Part shown: positions 17,106 through 25,356 of the stretch, one piece after another | Layout of the letters: each line of letters starts with the position of its first letter | How positions within the stretch are numbered: position 1 is the stretch's first letter | Source: Microbacterium saperdae | GTDB lineage: Bacteria > Actinomycetota > Actinomycetes > Actinomycetales > Microbacteriaceae | Assembly: GCF_006716345.1 (NCBI RefSeq) | Contig: NZ_VFOX01000001.1 | Location: forward strand, 186,001-250,000 | Reading direction: 5' to 3' | Length of the DNA: 64,000 nt | Notes under the pieces: generated by a model | What the model saw: only the letters and a program-made list of their open reading frames with translations | Databases searched by the model: none | Told to the model about the DNA's origin: nothing | Made by a program: the position numbers and the translations under genes

Positions 17106-17843
17106 GTGACCCGAACTCTCGCCTTGGAACTCGCCGTACAGGACCCCGCAGGCGTCCGCATCGCCACGGAGGTCGGCGCCGTGCGCGTCGAGCTCGCGAC
17201 CGCCCTCGCGCTGGGTGGGCTCACCCCGTCGCAGGCCACGGTCGAGCTCGCGGTCGAGACCGCGGGCGACTCCGGCCCCGAGGTGCACGTGCTGATCCGG
17301 CCGCGCGCCGGAGGGTTCCACTACGACGCCGATGAGCTCGTGGTCGCCGAGCGCGATGTGCGCCTGGCGCTCGCCTCCGGCGCCGCCGGTGTCGTCATCG
17401 GCGCGCTCGACGCGGAGGGGCGCCTCGACAGCGACGCGATGACCCGCCTGCGCGACGCCGCCGGTGGAGCGTCCGTGACACTCCACCGGGCCATCGACGT
17501 GACGGCGGATCCGCTGGCCACGCTCGCGGCCGCGCGGAGTCTCGGCCTGCGTCGCGTGCTCACCTCGGGAGGCGCCTCGGCTGCGATCGACGGCATCGAC
17601 ACCCTGCGCGCGCTCGTCGCCGCGGCCGAGGGCGAGATCGAGATCATGGCCGGCAGCGGCGTGGATGCCGCCACGGCCCCCGCACTCGCCGCAATCGGCG
17701 TCGACGCCCTGCACTTCTCCGCCAAGCGCGCGGTGCGCGAAGACGGCGGGGTGCGGATGGGCTCCGCCTCCGACGGCGTCGGAGGGTATGAGGTCACGGA
17801 TCGCGACATCGCGCTCGGTGTGCGGGCGGCGCTCGGTCTGTAG
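17106..17843 (+). CDS. cutC: CutC family protein (copper homeostasis)
   Basis: A 245-residue TIM-barrel protein of the CutC family, cytosolic, linked to copper homeostasis in some organisms though its enzymatic role is unsettled. Family segments visible are VHVLIRPRAGGFHYDADE, GAAGVVIGALDAEGRLD, VTLHRAIDVTADP, RRVLTSGGASAAIDGIDTL, EIMAGSGVDAATAP and the C-terminal LHFSAKRAV. The GTG at 17106 has CAGAAT seven bases upstream (leaderless pattern); an ATG three codons earlier is possible. It is divergent from marR. Confidence 0.9.
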   Translation: MTRTLALELAVQDPAGVRIATEVGAVRVELATALALGGLTPSQATVELAVETAGDSGPEVHVLIRPRAGGFHYDADELVVAERDVRLALASGAAGVVIGALDAEGRLDSDAMTRLRDAAGGASVTLHRAIDVTADPLATLAAARSLGLRRVLTSGGASAAIDGIDTLRALVAAAEGEIEIMAGSGVDAATAPALAAIGVDALHFSAKRAVREDGGVRMGSASDGVGGYEVTDRDIALGVRAALGL

Positions 17844-17875
17844 CCGGTCCTCTCCTCCATGGGTAGGCTCTCAGC

Positions 17876-18742
17876 GTGACGGATACGCGAGAATTCACGG
17901 ATGCCCACGGCATCGCCATCGTCTATGACGTCCACCCGGCGGAGGGTACGCCGCGCGGGATCGTGCAGCTGCTGCACGGCGTCGGCGAGCACGCTGGGCG
18001 CTACGGCGCACTGATCGCCGCGCTCACCGGCGCGGGGTTCACGGTCTACGCCGACGACCACCGAGGACACGGTCGCACGGGCATCCGTCAGCATGAGGGT
18101 CCTGCCAAGCTCGGCAGGCTCGGCAAGGGTGGGCTGCGTGCGGCGGAAGAAGCGGTCTGGCAGCTGACCGGCATCATCCGTGGCGAGAACCCCGACCTCC
18201 CTCTCGTGCTGCTCGGTCACTCGTGGGGTTCGTTCCTCGCGCAGATGCTCGTCAACGATCACCCTGACGCCTGGGACGCTGTCATCCTCTCCGGCTCTGC
18301 GCTGCGCATGCCCGGCTCGCTGAACGCGGCGCCGCTGAACGCCCGGTGGGCGGGTCCGGACGCGACCGGGTTCGAGTGGCTCAGCCGCGACCCCGCGGTG
18401 TGGGACTCCTTCGAGAACGACCCGTTGACCACCGATGTGCCGCTGCTCAAGCTCTTCGGTCCGGTCGAGGCCGCGAAGCTCTACGGGCGGCCGGCGAAGG
18501 ACCTGGCCGCGAAGGGCCACGACATCCCGCTGCTGCTCCTGGTCGGGCGCGACGACCCTGTCGGCGGACCGCGCAGCGTGCACAAGCTCGCCGAGGAGTA
18601 CCGCACCCGCTCCGGCTTCACCGACGTCACGACGCTGGTGTACCCGGACGCGCGGCACGAGATCTTCAACGAACTGCAGCAGGCCGAGGTGCGCGCCGAC
18701 GTGCTCTCCTGGCTCGACACGCATCTCCCGCCGCGCGACTGA
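17876..18742 (+). CDS. Alpha/beta hydrolase, monoacylglycerol lipase-like
   Basis: A 288-residue serine hydrolase. The oxyanion-region motif is HGVGEHAGRY (residues 34-43), the nucleophile Ser116 lies in GHSWGS, the acid is probably in the GRDDPVGG segment (about 223-230), and the catalytic His in DARHEIFNE. The DDHRGHGRTG and GGLRAAEE segments match the monoglyceride lipase/lysophospholipase group. It is predicted cytosolic. TAGGCT lies six bases before the GTG (leaderless pattern). The exact lipid or ester substrate is not known. Confidence 0.87.
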   Translation: MTDTREFTDAHGIAIVYDVHPAEGTPRGIVQLLHGVGEHAGRYGALIAALTGAGFTVYADDHRGHGRTGIRQHEGPAKLGRLGKGGLRAAEEAVWQLTGIIRGENPDLPLVLLGHSWGSFLAQMLVNDHPDAWDAVILSGSALRMPGSLNAAPLNARWAGPDATGFEWLSRDPAVWDSFENDPLTTDVPLLKLFGPVEAAKLYGRPAKDLAAKGHDIPLLLLVGRDDPVGGPRSVHKLAEEYRTRSGFTDVTTLVYPDARHEIFNELQQAEVRADVLSWLDTHLPPRD

Positions 18743-18919
18743 TCGGGTTCCCCGGCGTCGCCGTGTTACGCACGATGAACGCGCATGACAGCCGGTGAAG
18801 CCGCATGACGTTCCCCTCGAAGGTGCGCTCAGCTGCCGCATAGATTCGGGGCATCATTCCGCGGACGAGCGAGGTGAGGTCCCCCGAGCGGTGCCCTCGC
18901 ACGGGAGGGAACTGCTCCG

Positions 18920-19657
18920 ATGAGTTTCGAGAAGGACTGGCAGGACTGGCACACGTCGCGCGAGCGCTATGCGGGCGCGGAGTACGGGCCGGCGGCGCTC
19001 GAGTCGACCAACTGGCTCATCACCGAGCCGGCCGCCGTCGACGGCATCCCCGGCCTCTGGGCGCTCACCGAGGACGGTGGCATCCGCGGCAGCGATCTCG
19101 GGCAGACCGGTGAGAGCGTCGCGCTCCGTGGAGTGCAGACGCTGCGGCTCGGCCGGCGAGAGTTGCGACGGTTCACGCGCAACGGCACGGTCGCGCTGCG
19201 CGTCTACAACCCCGGACGGTTGGAGCGGGAGCGCTTCAGCGGGATCGACGCCTACCGGCCCGATCGCGCGTGGCGGGTGCCGGCGACATTCGAGCCGACA
19301 CCGGGGGAACAGGTCACGATCACCACGGTCGACGGCGCGGCGCACGAGTCTCCCCTCGCCGGTCGCCTGCGCTTCACTCTGCGCGAGAAGGAGCACGAGC
19401 TGACGGTCACCCGCAATGCGCAGGGGGCGCTGAGCGCGGTGTTCGGCGACGGGACCAACGGGCGGGAGACCTATCGGTTTCGGTTCCTGCCCATCGACGA
19501 ACCGGAGGCCGACGGGACGGCGGTGATCGACTTCAACAGGGCGTATCTGCCGCCGTGCGCATTCTCCGACCAGTTCGTGTGCCCGCTGCCCCCGGAGGGC
19601 AACCGCTACACGGTGCCGATCCGCGCCGGAGAGCGCGCGGTGGTGCTGGGACGCTGA
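18920..19657 (+). CDS. DUF1684 family protein
   Basis: A 245-residue cytosolic protein of the DUF1684 family. The signature is at the C-terminus: DFNRAYLPPCAFSDQFVCPLPP followed by ENR/GNR-like and IRAGER. N-terminal WQDWHTSRE is also typical. The family has no established biochemical role; its conserved Asn, Pro and Cys residues hint at a small-molecule-binding beta barrel. The ATG follows GGGAGGGAA. The 177 bp between it and the previous gene hold a possible -10 (CATAGATT near 18840) and nothing else. Confidence 0.85.
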   Translation: MSFEKDWQDWHTSRERYAGAEYGPAALESTNWLITEPAAVDGIPGLWALTEDGGIRGSDLGQTGESVALRGVQTLRLGRRELRRFTRNGTVALRVYNPGRLERERFSGIDAYRPDRAWRVPATFEPTPGEQVTITTVDGAAHESPLAGRLRFTLREKEHELTVTRNAQGALSAVFGDGTNGRETYRFRFLPIDEPEADGTAVIDFNRAYLPPCAFSDQFVCPLPPEGNRYTVPIRAGERAVVLGR

Positions 19658-19701
19658 CGCCGGACCGGGCTGTCGAGGCCTCGCGGACTTAAGCTGGAAC
19701 C

Positions 19702-20751
19702 GTGCACGGTGAATACAAGGTCCCAGGGGGAAAGCTCGTCGTCGTCGACCTGGATGTCGAGGACGGCAGGATCGCGCGATTCCGCCTCGCCGGCGACTTC
19801 TTCCTCGAGCCGGACTCCGCGCTCGACGACATCAACGCCGCGGTGACGGGGCTGCCGGTCGAGACGGATGCCACCGCCATCGCCACCGCCGTGCGCGAGG
19901 CCCTGCCCGCGGGGGCCCAGCTGCTCGGGTTCACCCCCGATGCGGTCGGCACGGCCGTGCGCCGCGCACTCGTGACCGCCCCGGGCTGGCGCGATTTCGA
20001 CTGGGAGATCGTGCATGACAAGGCCGTCTCTCCGCGCATGAACCTCGCGCTCGACGAGGTGCTCACGGCACGCGTGGGCGAGGGGCGTCGCCGTCCCACC
20101 CTGCGCATCTGGGAGTGGGACGAGTCCGCCGTGGTGATCGGCTCCTTCCAGTCGTACCGCAACGAGGTCGACCCGGAGGGGGCGGCCCGCCACGGATTCG
20201 ATGTCGTGCGCCGGATCTCCGGCGGCGGGGCGATGCTCATGGCGGCAGGGCAGATCATCACCTACTCGCTCTATGTGCCGGCGTCGCTGGTCGCGGGCAT
20301 GACCTTCGCCGACTCCTACGCCTTCCTCGACGACTGGGTGCTGCAGGCGCTGCGCTCGCTCGGGATCGACGCGGTCTACCAGCCGCTCAACGACATCGCG
20401 AGCCCGACGGGCAAGATCGGCGGTGCCGCGCAGAAGCGCCTCGCGAACGGGGGAGTGCTGCACCACGCGACTCTCTCCTACGACATCGACGGTCAGATGA
20501 TGACCGAGGTGCTGCGCATCGGGCGCGAGAAGCTGAGCGACAAGGGCACCACGTCTGCGGCGAAGCGCGTGGATCCGCTGCGCAGCCAGACCGGACTCAC
20601 CCGCGCCGAGATCATCGAGCGCTTCATCGGCACCTTCCGCTCGCTGACGGATGCCGAGACCGGAGCGATCAGCGCCGAGGAGTATGCCGCCGCCGAGGCG
20701 CTGGTGGAGTCGAAGTTCGCCACCGACGCGTGGCTGCACCGGGTCCCGTGA
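19702..20751 (+). CDS. lplA: Lipoate-protein ligase A family, with N-terminal accessory domain
   Basis: A 349-residue enzyme that attaches lipoate (or an octanoyl group) to dehydrogenase E2 and H proteins. Residues 1-95 match the small lipoate ligase accessory domain (GKLVVVDLDVEDGRIARFRLAGDFFLEP), here placed at the N-terminus. The BPL/LplA catalytic domain follows, with MNLALDEVL, the RRISGGGAMLM lipoate-binding loop near residue 172 and the SPTGKIGGAAQKR lysine segment. TAAGCT lies six bases before the GTG (leaderless pattern). Its stop overlaps the GTG of the methyltransferase gene by four bases. Confidence 0.9.
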   Translation: MHGEYKVPGGKLVVVDLDVEDGRIARFRLAGDFFLEPDSALDDINAAVTGLPVETDATAIATAVREALPAGAQLLGFTPDAVGTAVRRALVTAPGWRDFDWEIVHDKAVSPRMNLALDEVLTARVGEGRRRPTLRIWEWDESAVVIGSFQSYRNEVDPEGAARHGFDVVRRISGGGAMLMAAGQIITYSLYVPASLVAGMTFADSYAFLDDWVLQALRSLGIDAVYQPLNDIASPTGKIGGAAQKRLANGGVLHHATLSYDIDGQMMTEVLRIGREKLSDKGTTSAAKRVDPLRSQTGLTRAEIIERFIGTFRSLTDAETGAISAEEYAAAEALVESKFATDAWLHRVP

Positions 20752-21755
20752 CCGATCCTTCGACAGGCTCAGGACCCCCCGAGGCGGACGGCGCGGAGGC
20801 CCCGGAGCTGACGCCCGGTGCTGTCACGATCATCGAGGGTGACAACCTCGCCGCGGCCGCGACCCTGCCCGCGGCATCCTTCACCCTGATCTACCTCGAT
20901 CCGCCGTTCAACACCGGCCGTACGCAGGAGCGGCAGGTGGTGACCGCGAGGCGGACCTCCACAACTCCGGAAGAACCGAGCGCTCCGGCGGCAGATGGGG
21001 CCGAAGCTGGCGAATCAGCCGCAGATCTCCGGAGTTCTGGAGCGGAAGCCGCCGAGACCGCCGGCGAGACCGAGATCCGCCACGGCTTCCACGGCCACGC
21101 CTATGAGCGGGTGCGGGGCATGCTGCGCACCTATGACGACCGCTTCGACGACTACGGCACCTTCCTGATGCCGAGGCTCGAGGAGGCCTGGCGGCTGCTC
21201 GCCGATGACGGCACCCTGTACCTGCACCTCGACTACCGCGAGGCCCACTACGCCAAGGTCATGCTCGACGCCGTGTTCGGTCGCGACTCGTTCCTCAACG
21301 AGCTCATCTGGGCCTACGACTACGGGGCGAAGTCGCGGCGGCGCTGGCCCACCAAGCACGACACGATCCTGGTCTACGTGAAGAACCCGCGGTCGTACGT
21401 CTTCAACGCCGATGAGATCGATCGGGAGCCGTACATGGCGCCGGGCCTCGTGACGCCCGAGAAGGCAGCGCGCGGCAAGCTGCCGACCGACGTCTGGTGG
21501 CACACGATCGTCCCCACCACGGGCCGCGAGAAGACCGGATACCCCACGCAGAAACCTGAGGGGATCCTCCGCCGGATCATCCGCGCCTCCAGTCGCCCCG
21601 GCGACCGCGTGCTCGACCTCTTCGCGGGAAGCGGCACGACCGGTGCGGTGGCGTCGGCCCTGGGCCGCGACGCGGTGCTGGTCGACGACAATCCGGAAGC
21701 GGTCCGCGTGATGCGCGAGCGGATGCCGCACGCCGAGGTGACGACGCTGGGCTGA
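20748..21755 (+). CDS. Orphan site-specific DNA methyltransferase (beta class, N6-adenine or N4-cytosine)
   Basis: A 335-residue SAM-dependent DNA methyltransferase. The catalytic motif DPPF (residues 51-54, IYLDPPFNTGR) precedes the SAM-binding FAGSGTTG (about 292-299), the beta-class order typical of type III Mod-like enzymes. TQKPEGILRRII is also typical. There is no restriction gene nearby, so it is probably an orphan modification or epigenetic enzyme. The GTG overlaps the lplA stop (GTGA). Two oddities: residues 2-9 (TDPSTGSG) come from a dispersed repeat, and residues about 66-109 form an Ala/Glu/Ser-rich linker whose DNA contains an 86-bp palindromic element. Confidence 0.88.
   Translation: MTDPSTGSGPPEADGAEAPELTPGAVTIIEGDNLAAAATLPAASFTLIYLDPPFNTGRTQERQVVTARRTSTTPEEPSAPAADGAEAGESAADLRSSGAEAAETAGETEIRHGFHGHAYERVRGMLRTYDDRFDDYGTFLMPRLEEAWRLLADDGTLYLHLDYREAHYAKVMLDAVFGRDSFLNELIWAYDYGAKSRRRWPTKHDTILVYVKNPRSYVFNADEIDREPYMAPGLVTPEKAARGKLPTDVWWHTIVPTTGREKTGYPTQKPEGILRRIIRASSRPGDRVLDLFAGSGTTGAVASALGRDAVLVDDNPEAVRVMRERMPHAEVTTLG
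20757..20776 (+). repeat. Dispersed repeat at the methyltransferase N-terminus
   Basis: CCTTCGACAGGCTCAGGACC, nearly identical to the element inside putA (5441-5458). Here it makes the N-terminal TDPSTGSG of the methyltransferase; read in reverse it encodes PEPVEGS. Small elements of this kind are dispersed through many high-GC genomes (from memory). Confidence 0.55.
20957..21042. repeat. 86-bp palindromic element inside the methyltransferase gene
   Basis: CTCCACAACTCCGGA (20957-20971) is the reverse complement, with one mismatch, of TCCGGAGTTCTGGAG (21028-21042). The 56 bp between are GC-rich. The element is a multiple that keeps the reading frame and encodes the low-complexity linker between catalytic and target-recognition regions. 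Confidence 0.5.
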
Positions 21756-21760
21756 GCCAC

Positions 21761-22333
21761 TCAGTGCGAGGGGCGCAGCAGCACCAGGAACTGCTCGATC
21801 TCGCCGGCCATGTCGAGTGAGGGGTCGAGCATCCACGCGGACTGCAGCCCGTCGGCCAGGGCATGCATGGTGCGCACGATCCAGGCGGGGTCGAGGTCGT
21901 CGCGCAGCAGCCCTGCCTGTTGGTCGGCGGCGACCTGGGCGCGGGTGAAGTCCTCCACGCGGGCGGTGCGTTCGCGGAAGTACGCGTGTGCGGGGTGTTC
22001 GGGGTCGCCCGCCTCGGCGGCGAGCTGCGCGTAGAGCTGCACGAGTCCTGGCACGGAGGCGTTGTGGCGCGTGACGGCGAGGAACGCCTGCACCACGTCC
22101 TCTCCGGCGTACTCCTGCTCGTCCCGGTCGTCGCGGGCCCGGAGGATCGCGACGAACAGCTCCTCCTTGGTGCCGAAGTAGTGCAGCAGGCCCGCCGGGC
22201 TGAGGCCGGCGGCATCCGCGATCTCGCGTACGGATGCCTTGCGGTAGCCGTGCTCGGCGACGACGGCGAGGGCGGCCTCGAGGATCTCCTCGCGCTTGAC
22301 CACGCCCTTCGCGTACGCCCCCCGTGTCGCCAT
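21761..22333 (-). CDS. TetR/AcrR-family repressor
   Basis: A 190-residue regulator with an N-terminal TetR HTH (residues 14-60: REEILEAALAVVAEHGYRKASVREIADAAGL then HYFGTKEELF) and a helical ligand-binding domain. It is divergent from an MFS transporter and a carboxylesterase. Two operator-like sequences sit between them, so it likely represses itself and that operon, with an unknown inducer. TACGCT (22345-22340) lies six bases before the ATG (leaderless pattern). The gene ends 5 bp from the convergent methyltransferase. Confidence 0.9.
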   Translation of the reverse strand: MATRGAYAKGVVKREEILEAALAVVAEHGYRKASVREIADAAGLSPAGLLHYFGTKEELFVAILRARDDRDEQEYAGEDVVQAFLAVTRHNASVPGLVQLYAQLAAEAGDPEHPAHAYFRERTARVEDFTRAQVAADQQAGLLRDDLDPAWIVRTMHALADGLQSAWMLDPSLDMAGEIEQFLVLLRPSH

Positions 22334-22369
22334 GGCCCCAGCGTATCCGTGCGTGCGGGATCTCGAAAA

Positions 22370-22384
22370 CCAAACGATGTTCGT
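22370..22384. promoter_or_regulatory. TetR operator, site 1
   Basis: CCAAACGATGTTCGT has the pattern CC(A/G)AAC-N3-GTT(C/T)G(G/T), an imperfect palindrome. It lies 37 bp upstream of the tetR start, near the expected -35 of the tetR promoter. It is almost the mirror copy of site 2 (14 of 15 bases of ACCAAACGATGTTCG in inverted order). Confidence 0.65.
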
Positions 22385-22433
22385 GAATCACTTGCGTCCG
22401 CGTCCGTTGATCTGTCACGATGTGCGTTGAATC

Positions 22434-22448
22434 CCGAACAACGTTTGG
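22434..22448. promoter_or_regulatory. TetR operator, site 2
   Basis: CCGAACAACGTTTGG, half-sites CCGAAC and GTTTGG around three bases, 35 bp before the MFS start codon. Having the same site at both divergent promoters supports regulation by the TetR protein encoded beside it. Confidence 0.7.
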
Positions 22449-22482
22449 TATTGGTCCTGAATCCGCTCAACGAGGAGCCGAC

Positions 22483-23790
22483 ATGTCCGTATCCCCTCTC
22501 GATCCCGCCACCGATCTCGCGCCCACCGGCGCCATCCGTTCCGTCCCGCCTGCCGCGGGCGAACCGGCCGCCAGTCCTCCGGCGAACCGGCGCCTGCTGC
22601 CCAGCCTGCTCCTGGCCTCGCTGACGCTGTTCGCCACCTACGGCGGACTGATCGCGATCCTGCTGCCCAGCCAGGTGCTCCTCATCGACGAGCAGAACAA
22701 GGTGGCCAACCTCGGCCTCGTCACCACGATCTCATTCGTCTTCACGCTGTTCGCCCAGCCGATTGTGGGAGCGCTCAGCGACCGCACACGCTCACGCTTC
22801 GGTCGCCGGGTGCCGTGGATGGTGCTCGGGGCGATCATCGGCGGGATCTTCCTGTTCGGGTTGGGATCGCTGCGCGACATCCTGTGGATCACGGTGTTCT
22901 GGGTCGTCATCCAGGTCGCCCTCAACTTCTTCCAGGCGCCGCTCACCGCCATCACCGCCGACCGGTTCCCACGGGCCCAGCGCGGCGGGGCGAGCGCCAT
23001 GATCGGCCTGGGCACGCAGCTCGGGATGACCGTCGGCATCATGCTCGCCGGTGCCTTCGCGGCGCAGCTCGGCATCGGGTACGCCGTGTTCGGCGGGGCC
23101 GTGATCGTGGCGGCCGTGCTGTTCGCGCTCGTCAATCGGGACTGGTCGTCGAAGGAGGCCGCGGTCGATCCGTTCCGCTGGGGCGCGTTCTTCCGCGGAT
23201 TCTGGATCGACCCGCGCCGCCACCCCGACTTCGCCTGGGCGTTCGCCGCCCGTTTCCTGCTGATCCTCGGCTACTTCGTCGTCAGCGCCTACCAGCTCTA
23301 CATGCTCACCGACTACATCGGGATGCCGCTCGCGGATGCCCAGGGTGCGGTCGTCACCCTGACCCTGGTCGCCTTCATCCCGACGCTCATTGCGATCGCG
23401 CTCTCCGGGTGGTGGAGCGACAAGGTGGGGCGGCGCAAGGTGTTCATCTATGCGGCGTCGGTGGTCATGGTGGTCGGCCTCGCGATGCCGCTGCTCCAGC
23501 CCAACATGACCGGAATGATCCTGATGAGCGTCATCAACGGCATCGGCTTCGGGCTCTACATGTCGGTGGATGCCGCGCTGATGACCGAGGTGCTGCCGAA
23601 CGAGGGCGTGTCCGCGGGCAAGGATCTCGGCATCCTGAACGTCGCCACCAACGTGCCGCAGGCGCTGAGCCCCGCGATCGGCGGCATCATCATCACGGCT
23701 CTCGGCGGCTATGCGACGCTCTTCGTGTTCGCGATCGTGTTCGTGATCCTCGCCGCCGTCGCGACCGCGCCGATCAAGGGAGTGCGCTGA
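22483..23790 (+). CDS. MFS transporter (GPH/sugar-type)
   Basis: A 435-residue major facilitator protein with about twelve helices. Motif-A-like GALSDRTRSRFGRRVPW follows helix 2, and WWSDKVGRRKVF repeats it in the second half. The SRFGRRxPW pattern is that of the glycoside-pentoside-hexuronide-like branch. The Pro/Ala-rich N-terminus precedes helix 1. The start at 22483 follows GAGGAG; the open frame upstream would cross the TetR operator. The stop overlaps an ATG of the esterase gene (TGATG), so both are one TetR-controlled operon, perhaps import and cleavage of a glycoside or ester compound. Confidence 0.87.
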   Translation: MSVSPLDPATDLAPTGAIRSVPPAAGEPAASPPANRRLLPSLLLASLTLFATYGGLIAILLPSQVLLIDEQNKVANLGLVTTISFVFTLFAQPIVGALSDRTRSRFGRRVPWMVLGAIIGGIFLFGLGSLRDILWITVFWVVIQVALNFFQAPLTAITADRFPRAQRGGASAMIGLGTQLGMTVGIMLAGAFAAQLGIGYAVFGGAVIVAAVLFALVNRDWSSKEAAVDPFRWGAFFRGFWIDPRRHPDFAWAFAARFLLILGYFVVSAYQLYMLTDYIGMPLADAQGAVVTLTLVAFIPTLIAIALSGWWSDKVGRRKVFIYAASVVMVVGLAMPLLQPNMTGMILMSVINGIGFGLYMSVDAALMTEVLPNEGVSAGKDLGILNVATNVPQALSPAIGGIIITALGGYATLFVFAIVFVILAAVATAPIKGVR

Positions 23791-23819
23791 TGTTCACGAT
23801 TGAACAGGAGAATGCTGTG

Positions 23820-25322
23820 ATGACCGATACTCCAACGGACTTCGTCGAGGTCGCCACCGCTGCGGGTCGGGTGCGCGGACGCTGGCGCCCGACGACCGGA
23901 GGACGGGGGAATCCGCGCTCCGCCGCATTCCTCGGCATCCCGTTCGCGGAGGCGCCGATCGACGAGCTGCGGTTCCAGGCCCCCGTTCCGAAGGCGCCGT
24001 GGGAGGGCGTGCGCGATGCGCTCGAGTTCGCCGCCACGGCGCAGCGGGGTGATCCCGGCGTCACGCTCATCCCCGAGCCGAGCGTCGAGGGCGAGTCGAC
24101 TCTGAACGTGAACGTCTTCACTCCGGCACCCTCGCGCCCTGGACCGTCGGATGCCGGTCTGCCGGTGCTCGTCTGGATCCACGGCGGCGGCTATTTCGCG
24201 GGCTCTCCGGCGAGCCCCTGGTACGACGGGCGCAACTTCAACCGCGACGGCGTCGTGACCGTGTCGATCTCGTACCGGCTCGGCTTCGACGGCTTCGGCT
24301 GGATCGCGGATGCGCCGTCGAACCGCGGCGTCCGGGACTGGCTGCTCGCGCTGGAGTGGGTGCAGCAGAACATCGCGGCGTTCGGGGGTGACCCGGCGCG
24401 GGTGACGATCGCCGGGCAGTCCGCAGGCGGAGGTGCGGTGCTGACCCTGCTGGGCATGCAGCAGGCGCAGCACCTGTTCCACGGCGTCTACGCGATCTCC
24501 GGTGCGCTCGCCGACGTCGCGTCCGCACGGGCAGAGGCGTTCGGGCGCGGGCTGGCGGCGACCGCCGGGGTCGAACCGACCGTGGCCGGCTTCTCCTCAC
24601 TGAGCGAGGACCGGGTGCTCGCTCTGCAGAAGAAGGCGACGCAGCTCGGGCCCTCGTCGATCGGGAGCGTGGTCGACGAGGGGCTGCCCCTGGGCCCGAC
24701 GATCGACGGAGATCTGCTGCCGCGGTCGACGCGCGAGTCGCTGGTCGCCGGGGTCGGTGCCGACAAGCCGTTGGTGCTCGGCGCGACGGATGACGAGTTC
24801 ACGATGGCCTTCTCGGATGCCGAGAAGGCGCTGCGCTGGGTGCCCCGAGGGCCGCTGCTGAAGAAGCTCGGACTTCCGAAGAGCGCGCGCCGTGAGTACC
24901 TCGCCGCCAATGCCGACGTCGCGGCGCTGAGCACGGCGCGCCTCGCCGGACGTCTGCTCACGGATCGGATGTTCCGCGCGGCGCTGCTGCGCGTGGTCGC
25001 CGACCGGGGCGCTGCGCCCACCTGGGTCTACCGTTTCTCGTGGCCGTCCGGGCACTTCGGCTTCGCCGAGCACTGCCTCGACGTGCCGTTCTTCTTCGAC
25101 TGCCTCGACGGTCCTGCGATGGAGCCGCTGGCCGGCCCGAACCCTCCGCAGTCGCTGGCGGATGAGGTGCACGGTGCGGCGGTCGCCTTCATCGTCGGGG
25201 GAGACCCCGGCTGGCCTCGCCACGAGGGTGTCGGGGGCGTCGCCCGGGTGTACGACACGCCCACGCGCGACGTCGCGGACGCCTACGCCTCCGTGCGCCC
25301 GCTGCTGGACGACGCGTCGTGA
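23820..25322 (+). CDS. Type B carboxylesterase
   Basis: About 500 residues, alpha/beta hydrolase of the carboxylesterase/lipase type B family. Visible: FLGIPFAEAPIDELRF near the N-terminus, oxyanion hole HGGG (121-124), nucleophile Ser201 in GQSAGGG, an acidic residue in GATDDEF and a likely His in the DEVHGAAVAF segment. No signal peptide, so cytosolic. The ATG at 23820 follows AGGAG; an in-frame ATG at 23790 overlaps the MFS stop and also has a possible ribosome site. With the MFS gene it forms a TetR-regulated operon for uptake and hydrolysis of an unidentified ester. Confidence 0.9.
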   Translation: MTDTPTDFVEVATAAGRVRGRWRPTTGGRGNPRSAAFLGIPFAEAPIDELRFQAPVPKAPWEGVRDALEFAATAQRGDPGVTLIPEPSVEGESTLNVNVFTPAPSRPGPSDAGLPVLVWIHGGGYFAGSPASPWYDGRNFNRDGVVTVSISYRLGFDGFGWIADAPSNRGVRDWLLALEWVQQNIAAFGGDPARVTIAGQSAGGGAVLTLLGMQQAQHLFHGVYAISGALADVASARAEAFGRGLAATAGVEPTVAGFSSLSEDRVLALQKKATQLGPSSIGSVVDEGLPLGPTIDGDLLPRSTRESLVAGVGADKPLVLGATDDEFTMAFSDAEKALRWVPRGPLLKKLGLPKSARREYLAANADVAALSTARLAGRLLTDRMFRAALLRVVADRGAAPTWVYRFSWPSGHFGFAEHCLDVPFFFDCLDGPAMEPLAGPNPPQSLADEVHGAAVAFIVGGDPGWPRHEGVGGVARVYDTPTRDVADAYASVRPLLDDAS

Positions 25323-25356
25323 CCGCGGCGAAGAGGTCGGGAGCGACACCCGACCG

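Noticed and set aside
18101..18128. CAAGCTCGGCAGGCTCGGC short repeat in the hydrolase gene
   Set aside because: It encodes LGRLGKGG, a normal segment of monoacylglycerol lipases; no second copy in the window.
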